This document shows, in pieces, positions 55,003 to 64,000 of a DNA stretch of 64,000 bases. This stretch comes from Posidonia oceanica. Its lineage: Eukaryota > Streptophyta > Magnoliopsida > Alismatales > Posidoniaceae. How positions within the stretch are numbered: the first letter of the stretch is position 1; the number at the start of each line of letters is the position of its first letter. The stretch covers positions 10,667,001-10,731,000 of the forward strand of contig JAZBRS010000013.1 in the NCBI GenBank assembly GCA_037176725.1. The letters run 5' to 3'. The notes below the pieces were generated by a model, which was not told the DNA's origin, searched no databases, and saw only the letters and a program-made list of their open reading frames with translations. A program made the position numbers and the translations under genes.

Positions 55003-56189
55003 GTTAGATGCACAACCTGGTGCGTCTATCGTTGGACGTGTCCTGTGACAGTGTCCAATGCCCCTGCTTCCTTTCCTTTGCTGATTCTCTTGATGATTTG
55101 GTTTGATGAGTTTGCTGAAATGTTTTGATGTCATGTATGCTTTCCTTCATACTTTTGATGCCATGTTTTAAATAATAATGTTTTTGGTGTGGTTTTCCTT
55201 CCGTATTTTCATGGTAGCTTGCCTCTATGTTGGACACTGGGTGAGGTAGCGTTCTATGTTATACGCAGGCCACCTTGCGTCTTACGTTCCTGTATGTTTG
55301 CTTGACTTTAATAACTGCTTAAAGCCATTTTGCTTGATTGTTTGTTTGATCCAGGCATGCATGTTGGTACATGGGTCTTCTTTCAGTCATTCGCAGATTC
55401 ATGCAATGCTTTTTCATCAAGTTTGCATGCTAAGTTTTGCGCCTCTGCTTCTCTGCGTTGGACACTGAGTTCTCTAGCGTTTTATGTAAAATGCTGGCTA
55501 CTCAAGCATTCAACAACCTGCTTTGGCTTGAACTAGTTTTATGCTTGTATCTTGTCCTTTAAATCTTCTTAGCTTCTCATCTAGCTTGTATAGCATGATC
55601 TGCATGTCTTCCTGTTATCATATTGCATTTGCATCACGTTTACACATTCAGTATTGATGCATACCTTTCAAAATCCAAGTCTAGGTGTTGGACGCTGGTG
55701 TTCCCAGCGTCCAACGTTAGACGCTACTAATACCAGCATTTAACACCATCTGCTTGTTTAAAACAGATTTGTCGCTTGCATTCGATTTCTGGGCTGTTGC
55801 TTTAATCTCTCGGCATGGTTTTATCTGTCCCTAGCTTTTACATGGCATTAAAGTCTTTGTTTTCCAAACATGCATCCTTTCTTGCAATGCAGCTGACTCT
55901 CTGTGTTGGACGCTGTGGTAACCTGCTTCCTATGTTGGACGCAGATGTTGCCAGCGTTCAACACTCTGAGTCTGTGACTCCTTGATTTTGTGCCCACTCT
56001 TGGTTTTTATGCTTCGATTGCTTTTGTCCTGACTGTTTGGCTTGCTCTACCTTGCCCATGTTTTTATTTTGATATCAATATCATGTTTTATCAACTGTGC
56101 ATGCATGTTCTGCAGGTTTCATGTCCTCTGTGTAGGACGCTGGGTTTCCCAGCGTCTTACGTTGGACGTTGGTTATCCCAGCGTCCAAC
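55003..56189. repeat. Array of six double-hairpin loci H14-H19 at about 226-bp pitch
   Basis: Starts at 55003, 55229, 55457, 55687, 55906 and 56132 (steps 226, 228, 230, 219, 226). Each locus is 57-58 bp: two stems with 9-base arms and 10-11-base loops. Spacers are 169, 171, 172, 161 and 168 bases, with little sequence likeness by eye. Best example H17: GTTGGACGC / GCGTCCAAC then GTTAGACGC / GCATTTAAC; H19: GTAGGACGC / GCGTCTTAC then GTTGGACGT / GCGTCCAAC. Confidence 0.88.
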
Positions 56190-56353
56190 ACTTCAAGTTT
56201 GCTGCAGTTTGTTTCTTTGTGCTGTTTCTGATTTGAACCTCATTTCTTGGATCTGTTTGCTCCTAGGGCATGTTTTGGCACCCTAGCACATAGTTTAATA
56301 GTGGTTTTCAGATTTTGCGCCTTAGTCGTGTTTTCCCGACCTGTTTTCGCCTT

Positions 56354-59300
56354 TGTAGTAATCCCGGTGTTCAGATCGTCCATGCACACTGCCAAAAGCT
56401 CACGTGCACCAATCGGAATTAGGTTCACTATAAGCGACTATGTCCGAGGAGGAAGGCTCAACTCGAAAACACTTGAAACAGAGGAGAAAAGATAAGAAAA
56501 GAAGAAGATAAGACAATTCAGAGTCGCCACCGTGTCTATTATCGGGAGACAAGGAAAATCGGGGAAATGCGTGGATTAACACGCAAAACCAAGCAAAGGA
56601 TGCAAAGGAAAACAAATGCAAATGAATGCAAATGATATGACTCATGCCTAGGATAAGGGCAATATGGTCATTACAGGCCAAAAGACTGGGCAAGGACTCC
56701 TGTTACGTGCGGGGAAGGTGTTAGGCACCCCCGACACGCCCGAGAATCGGTCTTTCTAGGCTTACGCTCGCATACACAGGGAAATGCAGATTTGAATGCC
56801 TAAGTGCCAATGAATACCTAAATGGATGCTCAAAGGTGTGCTCTAAGTGATGGGATGCAATACAGGGAAGTAAACGTGTAGTCTAAGTGCTCAGCAACGC
56901 TGTCTGTGTTCCGAACCAATCGAAACCTGGTTCATGAGAACTCCAGGAAGTAAGCATCACTGCCCTATATGCAAATGCAAGCGGAAAAGCAAAACGACAG
57001 TAAAATCAAGCAATACGAGCGACATGCAAGAGAAAACAGCATAAATCACGCAAAACAATGCGAGAAACGGGAGCGGCACGCGAAACGGTGCAAGAAAACA
57101 AGATCGGCATGCAAAACGATGCAGAAAACAAAGCAGCACGCAAAACGGTGTAAGAAACAGAAGCAACACACGAAACGGTGCAAGAAACAAGAGCGACACG
57201 CGAAACGGTGCGAGAAACAAAGTCAGCATGCAAAACGGTGCGAGAAAACAAAGCCAGCACTTAAAATGGTGCAAGAAACAGAAGCGGCACGCGAAACGGT
57301 GCAAGAAACAAGAACGGTACACGCAACGGTGCCAAAAGCGAAGTGGACACGCAAAACGGTACCAAAGCAAGCGAAATAAATAATCGATAAAGCCATGCAG
57401 ATGCAGGTGTAAAGAGGAAGAGCAAAAGAAGCAAAGGGGAGGCAAACGATGCAAGTGTAAGGACAAGCGTCGCTTAAAGACCACGCAATGTAGGTGTGAA
57501 GACCTACAAAGGGGAAGGGAAGCAAGTGGGAGGATTACCACTGTTCTGTGACCATTTCCCACCAAAGTGTCCCACGATGTGTCTCGCATGCTGCCAAAAG
57601 CTCGCGATGCAATCGGATCGTGGAAAAGGGGGAAGAAAGTCGCAATTAGTAGTGAATCCAGGGAAAACGCAACACAAGGCACTGAGAGTACGCGAAAAAA
57701 GGAGACAGAGTTGATAGATAGGAAGAGGGAGTCCTAATCTACATGCTCAAGAAAGCGGGAAGCAAAAACAATGCATGCAATGCAAATGATGTGCAAATGT
57801 ATGCTGTGCAGGGGTTCAGATGGACTTACCTTGGAAATCTGAAGCCTGATCTGAGAAATGTTTGGTCCATGTGGAAGAGCGCTCCACCGGGGTCGTCCAG
57901 GTAGCTTGGTTGAGAAGATCCGGCAGCCAGATCAGAAGATATGCTGGCTTCAAGGCAGAGGGGCCAGAACAAGGGAGAAAAATGGATCTAAGTGTAAAGG
58001 AGGTCCTAGGGGTGTGCAAAACAGGTCCTCTCATGTAAATGGGAGCTAAGTGTGTGCAAAAATGCCAAATGCAAATATGCATGGGTGCAATACATGCAAA
58101 AATGCAAGAGAAGGACCTAAGAATAACTTTTCAGAAAACTTAGGGACCTATATGCAATTTTTGAAAAAGTTAAGGACTAAATGCAAGAATTTTGAAAAGC
58201 TAGGGGCTTATATGCAAGGTTTTTGAAAACTTGGGGGTTTGAGTGCAATTTTACAAAATGCAGGGTTTAAAATGCAATTTAATAAGGTAAACATGCATTT
58301 AAATAAGTTTTGAAATCATGTGGAGGACTAATGTGCAATTTGAAAACATGCAGGGGTTGAAATGCAATTTTATAAGGTAAAACTATGATTTTAAATGGTC
58401 TGTGAATTAATCAGTGGACTTATGTGCAATTTTTAAATATGTAGGGTCTAAAATGCAATTTTATAAGCAAAAGTATGCATTTAAATGAGTTTTCTAAACA
58501 TGCAGAGGACCTATATGTAATTTTAAAACATGCAGGGTCTAAAATGCAATTTTATAAGGTAAAATGTTGAAAAACAAATGCTGTGCATGCAAATGGAGGA
58601 CCTATGTGCAAAAATCAGAAAACATGGAGGAGAAATGCAATGCAGTAAGAAAAGATGGAAAATAAATGCTTAAATCAACAGATCAGAGGACTAAAACGTA
58701 AATAAAATAAAAGACAGGATTAAAATGCAATTTACTAAGGTAAAATCAGAGTATTAAATGAGATTAACAACCAAAGGACTGAAATGCAAAAATAAAAAGC
58801 CACAGGACTGAAAAATAAAGAAGAAAATCTATGTTTGAACTACTGCAAGACTAATAAGTAAATAAAATAAACAGCTGGACTAGAAAGTAAATGCACAGAA
58901 ACTTAAATGAACTGAGAATGGACTGGAATGTAAATAAAATAAATAACTGGACTGAATGTAAAGCAAAATAAATAAACTATAACAGTAGAGGACTGGAAAG
59001 CAAATAAAATAACATGCTGGGGCTGAACTAAAATAATCTAAAAGGAAAACACAATAGGAGGACTAACTAGCAATTAATCAGATTTTTAGGTTTTTTATGC
59101 AATTTCATATGATTTAAATTCAAACTTAAATGAATCTTAAACGATGGCAGGACTGGAAAGTAATAAAGCAAAAACAGAAGGCGAAAATGCAATATTTGGC
59201 AACATTTGCTAACTAAGAGGAAATAAGTGCACAGTAAAATCACAGCAGCCATGGTCATTGTAGCAGTTGCTACCAGTGACCATGAATGGAGGAGGAGGGC

Positions 59301-62300
59301 AGTTAGAGCAGCGCTGATGCAGCGGCGGCCTTCACCGAAGCCAGACGAAGACCGGAGAGGTATCGGCGAGCCATGACGCTGCCTGGAGATGACCGGAGAG
59401 CTGGACAGAGGTCTGCAGACCTTCCGGAGGTCAACCGGAGAGCTGGAGCGACGTCGGAGCATTCTGAATGCAGAGGCGTGCTCCTGGAGTTCGTGCGGTC
59501 CTCAGGCGACGCTCAAAACGGAGTTCTACTGGCTGGTGCGGCAGATCAGAGCTGGAGCTCGCCGGAGAAGACGATGGAGCGACGGCGTTGACTCGGCGAT
59601 AGAAGGGGGGAAACCCTATTCTAAAGGCCAGAAAAGCAAGAGGGAATGAAAACTAGCCTAGAGGGAAGGAGCAATACCTGTTTCGCTGGCTGAGGAGTCC
59701 TCCCGACGCAGGTGGTTTCAGTGGATGCCGGCGAGGTTCGTCCAGCTGAAGGAGGGGACATCGACGGCTCGGGAAGGCTAGAATCTTCTCAGTGGAGTCC
59801 TCCGGAGCTTCCTAAACAGCTGGAGCAAAGCTTCGACGACCGGAGGAGGAATCGGCTTCTGTTGGGTACACAGAAGATGCCGGAGGTGGGGAGAGCTGTT
59901 CACTGTCCTCTGGATCAATTGGAGGGTGCCGGCGAGCTCCTGGTTGCTCAGTGAAGGTGTAGGGATGCTTGGAAGGGCTGGTGGAGGGCTGGAGAAGAAG
60001 ATTGGTGCTGGGGGGATTTCTGGACAGAAAAGGTTGCAGGTGTTTGAAGTGGAAGGCTCCGGCTGTGGTGGTAATGAAGGCTGAGGCTCAGGTGGTCTAG
60101 GGAGCAGGTGATTCAGGGAGTTGCTGGGTGGATTTTGGAGGGATTCGGTGGTCAGGGGAGATGGGAATTCTGAGGAGAGTGGAGTTGGGTTGCTGTTTTG
60201 AAAATGGAGGAGTTGGAGGATGGTTTCAGGGTGATTCTGGCTGTGGAAGGGAGGGCTGAATTGCTGGAAGTTTGATCGAGATTGGGGGGTGAAATGGGAG
60301 TGATTCGGATGGAGATGGAGGCTCTGGTTTCGGATGGAATGAAGGAGGAAGAGAAGCTCAATTTTTTCAGAGGAAGAGGGGGAGAATTGGGTGGCTTCAG
60401 CTGCTCTCAGGGCTCTCTCTCTTGGACGACGAAAAAAGACAGTGAAGGAGGAGATTGAAGCTGGTTTTAAACGGGGGGCTGGAATGGAACGAGCGTGCAG
60501 TGGATTTTGAAAATCCACCAGCACGGGCTGCAGCTAACGGAGTGAAGGACGACCGGCGAAGAGACTGACAATTAATGCCCCGAAAGTCCCGCAGAGAGAA
60601 GAGAGAGGAGGAGGATGAGCTGGTGTCGATGTGATCGAGAGGGAAGAGGAAATTGAATTTGAAGAGGAGAGGGAGTTGGCTAGCGCGGGAAGAAGAGGAA
60701 GCTGTCTGAAGAAGAAGAAGAAGAAGGAGGAGGAGGAGGAGGGAAGGAGAGCGGCTATGGGCCGGGCTACGCGGAGGAAAAGAAAAAAAGAAAGAAAGAA
60801 AAGAAGGAAGGAGGGGGAGAAGGGCCTGATGGGCCGGACCAAAGGAAAAGAAATAAAAAAAGAAAGGAAGAAGAGGAAAGGAAGAATAGGAAGAAGAAGA
60901 AAATTAAAATAAAAAAATAAAAATAGAAAATAAAGATTTGAAAATGTTTTTAAGGTAGTTGTTTAAGTTATGTTTTTTAATTAGGTTTTTAATGGTTGTT
61001 TTTAATTGGTTAATTAGGGTTAGAAATAGTTTTAGTTTTGATTTGAGTTTTTAGGGTTTAAGTTTTCTTTAAATTGTTTTTTGATTTTGTTTAAAGGTTT
61101 GTTAAGTTTTTAAATTGTTTTTAGTTAGGTTTTTCTTATTAAGTTTTTCTTGTTAGGTTGGGATTTTTAATTAGGATTTTTTAATGGGTTACTTTTTAAT
61201 TAGTTAGGATGAGTTTTGGTTTTTAGATTTTAGTCTTTTCTTAAGTCTTCTTTGATTTGTTTTTAATTTTGTTTGTTAAGTTCTTTTAATATTTTTTAGT
61301 TAAGTTTTTCTTGTTAAGTTTTTAATTAAGTGTTTTTTTAAAATTTTTGATTGTTTCTTTTTCCTTTTTAATTAAGTTTTCAAATTGTTTCTTTTAGATT
61401 TGTTTAGTTAGGTTTTTTCCCTTAGTTAGTTGTCTTAGCATCTTTAATTGTTTTCTCTCTTCTTAGGATTTGTTTTTTTTTATTATTTTTAAAAGGGTTT
61501 TTACTTTTGGTTTGTTTTGATTATATTTTGGTTTTTGCTTGATTTTATAGTATTTCCTTTTTGTTAGTTTTGTATTTTTTAGCTTGCATTCTTAGTTTTT
61601 AGTTTTAATAGGATTTAGTTAGATTTTTGTTTTTTAATTGTTTGTTTAAGTTTTTTAATTATTTCTTTTTAGGATTTTGATTAGTTTTTATTTTATTTTT
61701 TTTAGTGTTATAAAGGTTTTTTGAGGGTTTAGTGGAAGAAAGGGAAAGAAAAGAAAGAGAAAGAAGAAAAGGGAGAAATAAGGGAGTAAAGAAGAAAAGG
61801 GGAGTGGAAGGAAAGTAAATATTAAAAAATCAAGGAATAAGCTAAAAATAAAATAAAAATATAAATAAGATACAGAAGAGATAGATGCATAGGGTGGGCC
61901 CACAGCCAAGCAAGAAGAAGAGAGAGAAGGGAGTGAAAAGAAGGAGAATAATTAGGAGAGAGACAAGAGAGAAAAAAGAATAATCCAGGAGAGAGAAAAG
62001 GATAATTTGAAGAAATGAAGGGGTTAGAGGTTTAGAAAAGAGATGAAATTCGGGGAGTGTGTGGCCTAGAGTCTCTAGTGTTGGACCTAAGGTTTGGGTT
62101 TGGATTTTGGAAGGTTTTGGAAGGGTTTTGAGGTGTAGAAAAAATGGTAGTTTTACCTAGGTTTTCTAGGGTTTTTAGGAGTGGTTTTGGTTTGAAAATT
62201 TCTAAGGGTTTTTGGTAGGTTTGTTAAGTTGGGGATGGTGAGTTTTTCTACTGTTTTTGGGTAGTTTTTGGGCTTGGGAAGGAGGTGTGATTCTAGGTTA

Positions 62301-62420
62301 AGTTTGGGCTTGTTTTGAAGAGAAGGATGAAAAGGAATGTGTAGGTTTGGACCTAGATTTGGATCCAGAAGCCACTAGAAGATTCCAATTGATTCAGCCT
62401 GTCAAAATGGGGTGTCAACA
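56354..62420 (-). mobile_element. Solo LTR F (6,067 bp)
   Basis: On the minus strand from TGTTGACACCCC at 62420 to GGGATTACTACA at 56354. No internal region attached. Flanks gcctt (56349-56353) and gcctc (62421-62425) agree at four of five bases, a probable target duplication. It contains the conserved U5 block (56707-56765), about ten minisatellite units (57050-57370), a perfect donor-like AAG/GTAAGT (57829-57828), tracts of short ATGCAATTT repeats (58090-58560), a proline-rich frame, and T-rich (60950-61690) and GA-rich (61735-62040) tracts. It belongs to the subfamily of E. Confidence 0.88.
59778..60524 (-). CDS. Proline-rich ORF inside solo LTR F (248 codons), hypothetical
   Basis: Open frame in the sense of the LTR, rich in Pro, Ser, Leu, Asn and Gln, with no domain. 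The C-terminal TLQLIQRTVNSSPHLRHLL aligns with the corresponding part of the frames in C and D. A donor-like AACAG/GTATTG follows at 59677-59676, about 100 bases past the stop. Retained open frame in three diverged LTRs is suggestive, but composition alone reduces stop codons. Confidence 0.35.
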   Translation of the reverse strand: MLVDFQNPLHARSIPAPRLKPASISSFTVFFRRPRERALRAAEATQFSPSSSEKIELLFLLHSIRNQSLHLHPNHSHFTPQSRSNFQQFSPPFHSQNHPETILQLLHFQNSNPTPLSSEFPSPLTTESLQNPPSNSLNHLLPRPPEPQPSLPPQPEPSTSNTCNLFCPEIPPAPIFFSSPPPALPSIPTPSLSNQELAGTLQLIQRTVNSSPHLRHLLCTQQKPIPPPVVEALLQLFRKLRRTPLRRF

Positions 62421-62945
62421 GCCTCCTTGCAGTATTTTGAACTTTAGTTAATCGCTTTTGAATAAGGTTTGCTAAGCTCTGCATGGTTTATAATTGCATA
62501 TTGCATACCGCCTTAGGGCGAACATAAACCAGCGTTTCACGCCAACATTTACCACATAATAGCGGATCAGTTAAGAAAGACCGATTCCTCGGGCATGTCG
62601 GGGGTGCCTAACACCTTTCCCGTACGTAACTAGAATTCTTACCATTTCTCTGGACCGCATTGACTCTGTGTCACACATTTGGATTGAATTTTGCATGCTT
62701 TTAAAATGCATAGATTTTATTTGCATGTTCCTTATACGGCTTTCCTAGTTTTTCCGTTTTAAAAAATTAGGTGGCAACTCCTTGTCTTTTCTTTTGTTTT
62801 CCTTTTGCGTTCGTCTCTGCTTTTTTTGATGTTTTCGAGTCGAATATCCCTCCTCGAATCCACCCGCTTATAGTGGCCTATTATCGGTGGGTGCACGCGA
62901 GCTTTGGCATCGTGCATGGACGCGCCGATTTTTAGGGTTACTACA

Positions 62946-63682
62946 GTTTTGAAAAGGATTTTCCATGATTTTGTGGACCAAACACCAAAGCTCCTGACTA
63001 AGAGTCAGTTGCCTAAGGTGAGGTCAGTGGTATAGTAGGGTCTGGTGAAAGAGACGGTTTCCCTCTGTGCCTTTGTTAGTAGGGGCGTCAGAGAACGCCA
63101 CCCCGTGTATACTGAGATATATGATGATAAAATGAGGCTTGTTGGCTGGGGCGGTCGTACTCCCACACGGGGTAGTTCACCGCAACAGTGCAGTTGAAAG
63201 AAGCTAGAGTCTTCGACGACTACTTGTAGCTAGGTCGGTCACCTATGGCCAAGCTAGCACAACAGGTTTTGTTCGTTGTGCGTGGCTTTTCTGAAATTAT
63301 TTTGAATGTGGATTTGAATGAATGAAATGCTTTATGTTGAGCATGTGAATACTGAGGAATTGATAATGATATGAGCTGGCATGGTTTTGCAATAAATTAT
63401 TCTGTTGATTTTAATTATCGTAAATCTTGAGTCTTATATATTATTCTCCATGTTTTTGGTGGGCGTGTGCTGGGTGACTTGTTGTCACTCACACGTTTTG
63501 TGTTTGGTTTTCAGGTACAGATTAGGAGTGCAGTCCAGTTCTGGTGCCTTATAGGAGCCATGTAGCCGCACACTGAGGTTTCTAGGTAGTTTAATTTTAA
63601 TATAGCTTTGTTCCTTTTAATTATTTATTGTTAATCTCTTGAGTAGTACTAATGCTAGTATGTGACGCGTTGGGGCATTACA
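62946..63682. other. Fragment resembling another plant Ty3/gypsy LTR (target of element A)
   Basis: The sequence immediately outside element A has features reminiscent of chromovirus (Tekay/Del-like) LTRs: GGGTGACTTGTTGTCACTCAC, then TTTTCAGGTACAG, and an end-like TTGGGGCATTACA at 63682. No primer site or coding sequence is seen. Judged from general pattern only. Confidence 0.35.
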
Positions 63683-64000
63683 CTTTGTAAGCCCAAATTT
63701 CGGTATACCGAAAATGGTTAGGTATGCCGAAATGCCCTGTAAAGCGCTAATAAAGATGTTTAATTAATGAGTGGTTTGTTTGGGGCTTTGACTATTTTTC
63801 TAAGGTACTATGGGGATATTTGGGAGATAATTACAAGTTCCTAGAATACAACATGTTACATTTACATAACACTTTTGATTACATTAGAAACTTGGTCTCC
63901 AAACTTCATTTGATTCGACTTAAGCAAGACTTAGGTCGCCTTGAACTTCCACATCGATTTCTTCTATGCCAATTTTGCCTTTTTCTTTTTTCAAAGTACA
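63683..64000. other. Unassigned sequence at the right edge
   Basis: No open frame or repeat recognised; a short inverted pair TTTCGGTATACCGAAA lies at 63699-63714. Confidence 0.4.

Larger units (their letters stand above)
1..62945 (+). mobile_element. Element A: host Ogre/Tat-like LTR retrotransposon, 3' part
   Basis: Outermost element, read on the + strand; its 5' LTR, gag and pol lie to the left of the window. Visible parts, in order, are the DUF7745-like extra gene, a hairpin-rich tandem array cut at 2013 and resumed at 52121, a polypurine tract, and the 3' LTR starting TGTAGACACC at 53657 and ending TTACTACA at 62945. The array and the sequence before the tract resemble the corresponding 3' internal part of element C on the opposite strand, so A and C are relatives. 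Everything from 2014 to 52120 is a later insertion. The target duplication cannot be checked because the left end is missing; the five bases on the right are gtttt. Confidence 0.8.
53657..62945 (+). repeat. 3' LTR of element A, interrupted by solo LTR F
   Basis: LTR sequence at 53657-56353 and 62421-62945 (3,222 bp without the insert). Starts TGTAGACACCCCATTTCGACAG, ends GGGTTACTACA. It shares with the other giant LTRs the ends, a donor-like AACAG/GTAATT at 54558-54559, the conserved U5 block (62573-62630) and a TGGCAACTCC motif (62774-62783). It differs in carrying an array of paired hairpins instead of the minisatellite and T-rich tract. Confidence 0.85.

Overview
This window is plant nuclear DNA made almost entirely of nested LTR retrotransposons. 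I see no convincing single-copy host gene and no tRNA or rRNA gene. Evidence for a plant: Ty3/gypsy elements of the Ogre/Tat type (giant LTRs, primer sites complementary to tRNA-Arg, a second RNase H before integrase, G-patch motifs), captured plant-mobile-domain (PMD) and DUF7745-like genes, and coding decay dominated by CAG/CAA, TGG and CGA turning into stops. I cannot name the species; an angiosperm is likely.

Layout, outermost first. Element A (+ strand, Ogre/Tat-like) occupies 1-2013 and 52121-62945; its 5' part lies outside the window. It holds a DUF7745-like extra gene (1-1157), an array of hairpin-rich repeats interrupted at 2013/52121, a polypurine tract (53645-53656) and a 3' LTR (53657-56353 plus 62421-62945). 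Element B (- strand, Tat/Grande-like) lies inside A at 2014-52120, with near-matching 5-bp flanks. It has a 1.57-kb 5' LTR (50550-52120), gag-pol (48978 to about 40600), a gene on the opposite strand with its own TATA box, intron and poly(A) signal (37505-38993), and a truncated 3' LTR (2014-3121). Element C (- strand, Ogre, about 26 kb without its insert) lies inside B at 3127-35100. It has roughly 5.9-kb LTRs at both ends, gag-pol at 22227-13374, and a DUF7745-like gene after integrase (12152-10950). A solo LTR D (29402-35078, + strand, perfect TSD ctatc) sits inside the 5' LTR of C. Two more LTR relatives occur: a 443-bp internally deleted copy E (36775-37217) and a 6.07-kb solo LTR F (56354-62420) inside the LTR of A. 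After 62945 there is a fragment resembling another LTR.

The most unusual signal is a structured repeat. Nine-base arms of the type GTTGGACGC / GCGTCCAAC, separated by 10-11 bases, are joined end to end as double or triple hairpins of 56-58 or 84-87 bp. I found 19 such loci in elements A and B. In the LTR of A six of them recur at a pitch of 219-230 bp, with 161-172-bp spacers; the LTR of B has the same 172-bp spacer. Arm sequences change together (GG/CC, AT/AT, GT/AC), as expected if pairing is preserved. Unrelated sequences in A and C also form arrays of tandem hairpins.

A second unusual signal concerns how the giant LTRs may grow. Element C carries serial primer-site copies, and its LTR termini fit use of the second one. 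All the giant LTRs also share a proline-rich open frame ending near a splice-donor-like site.
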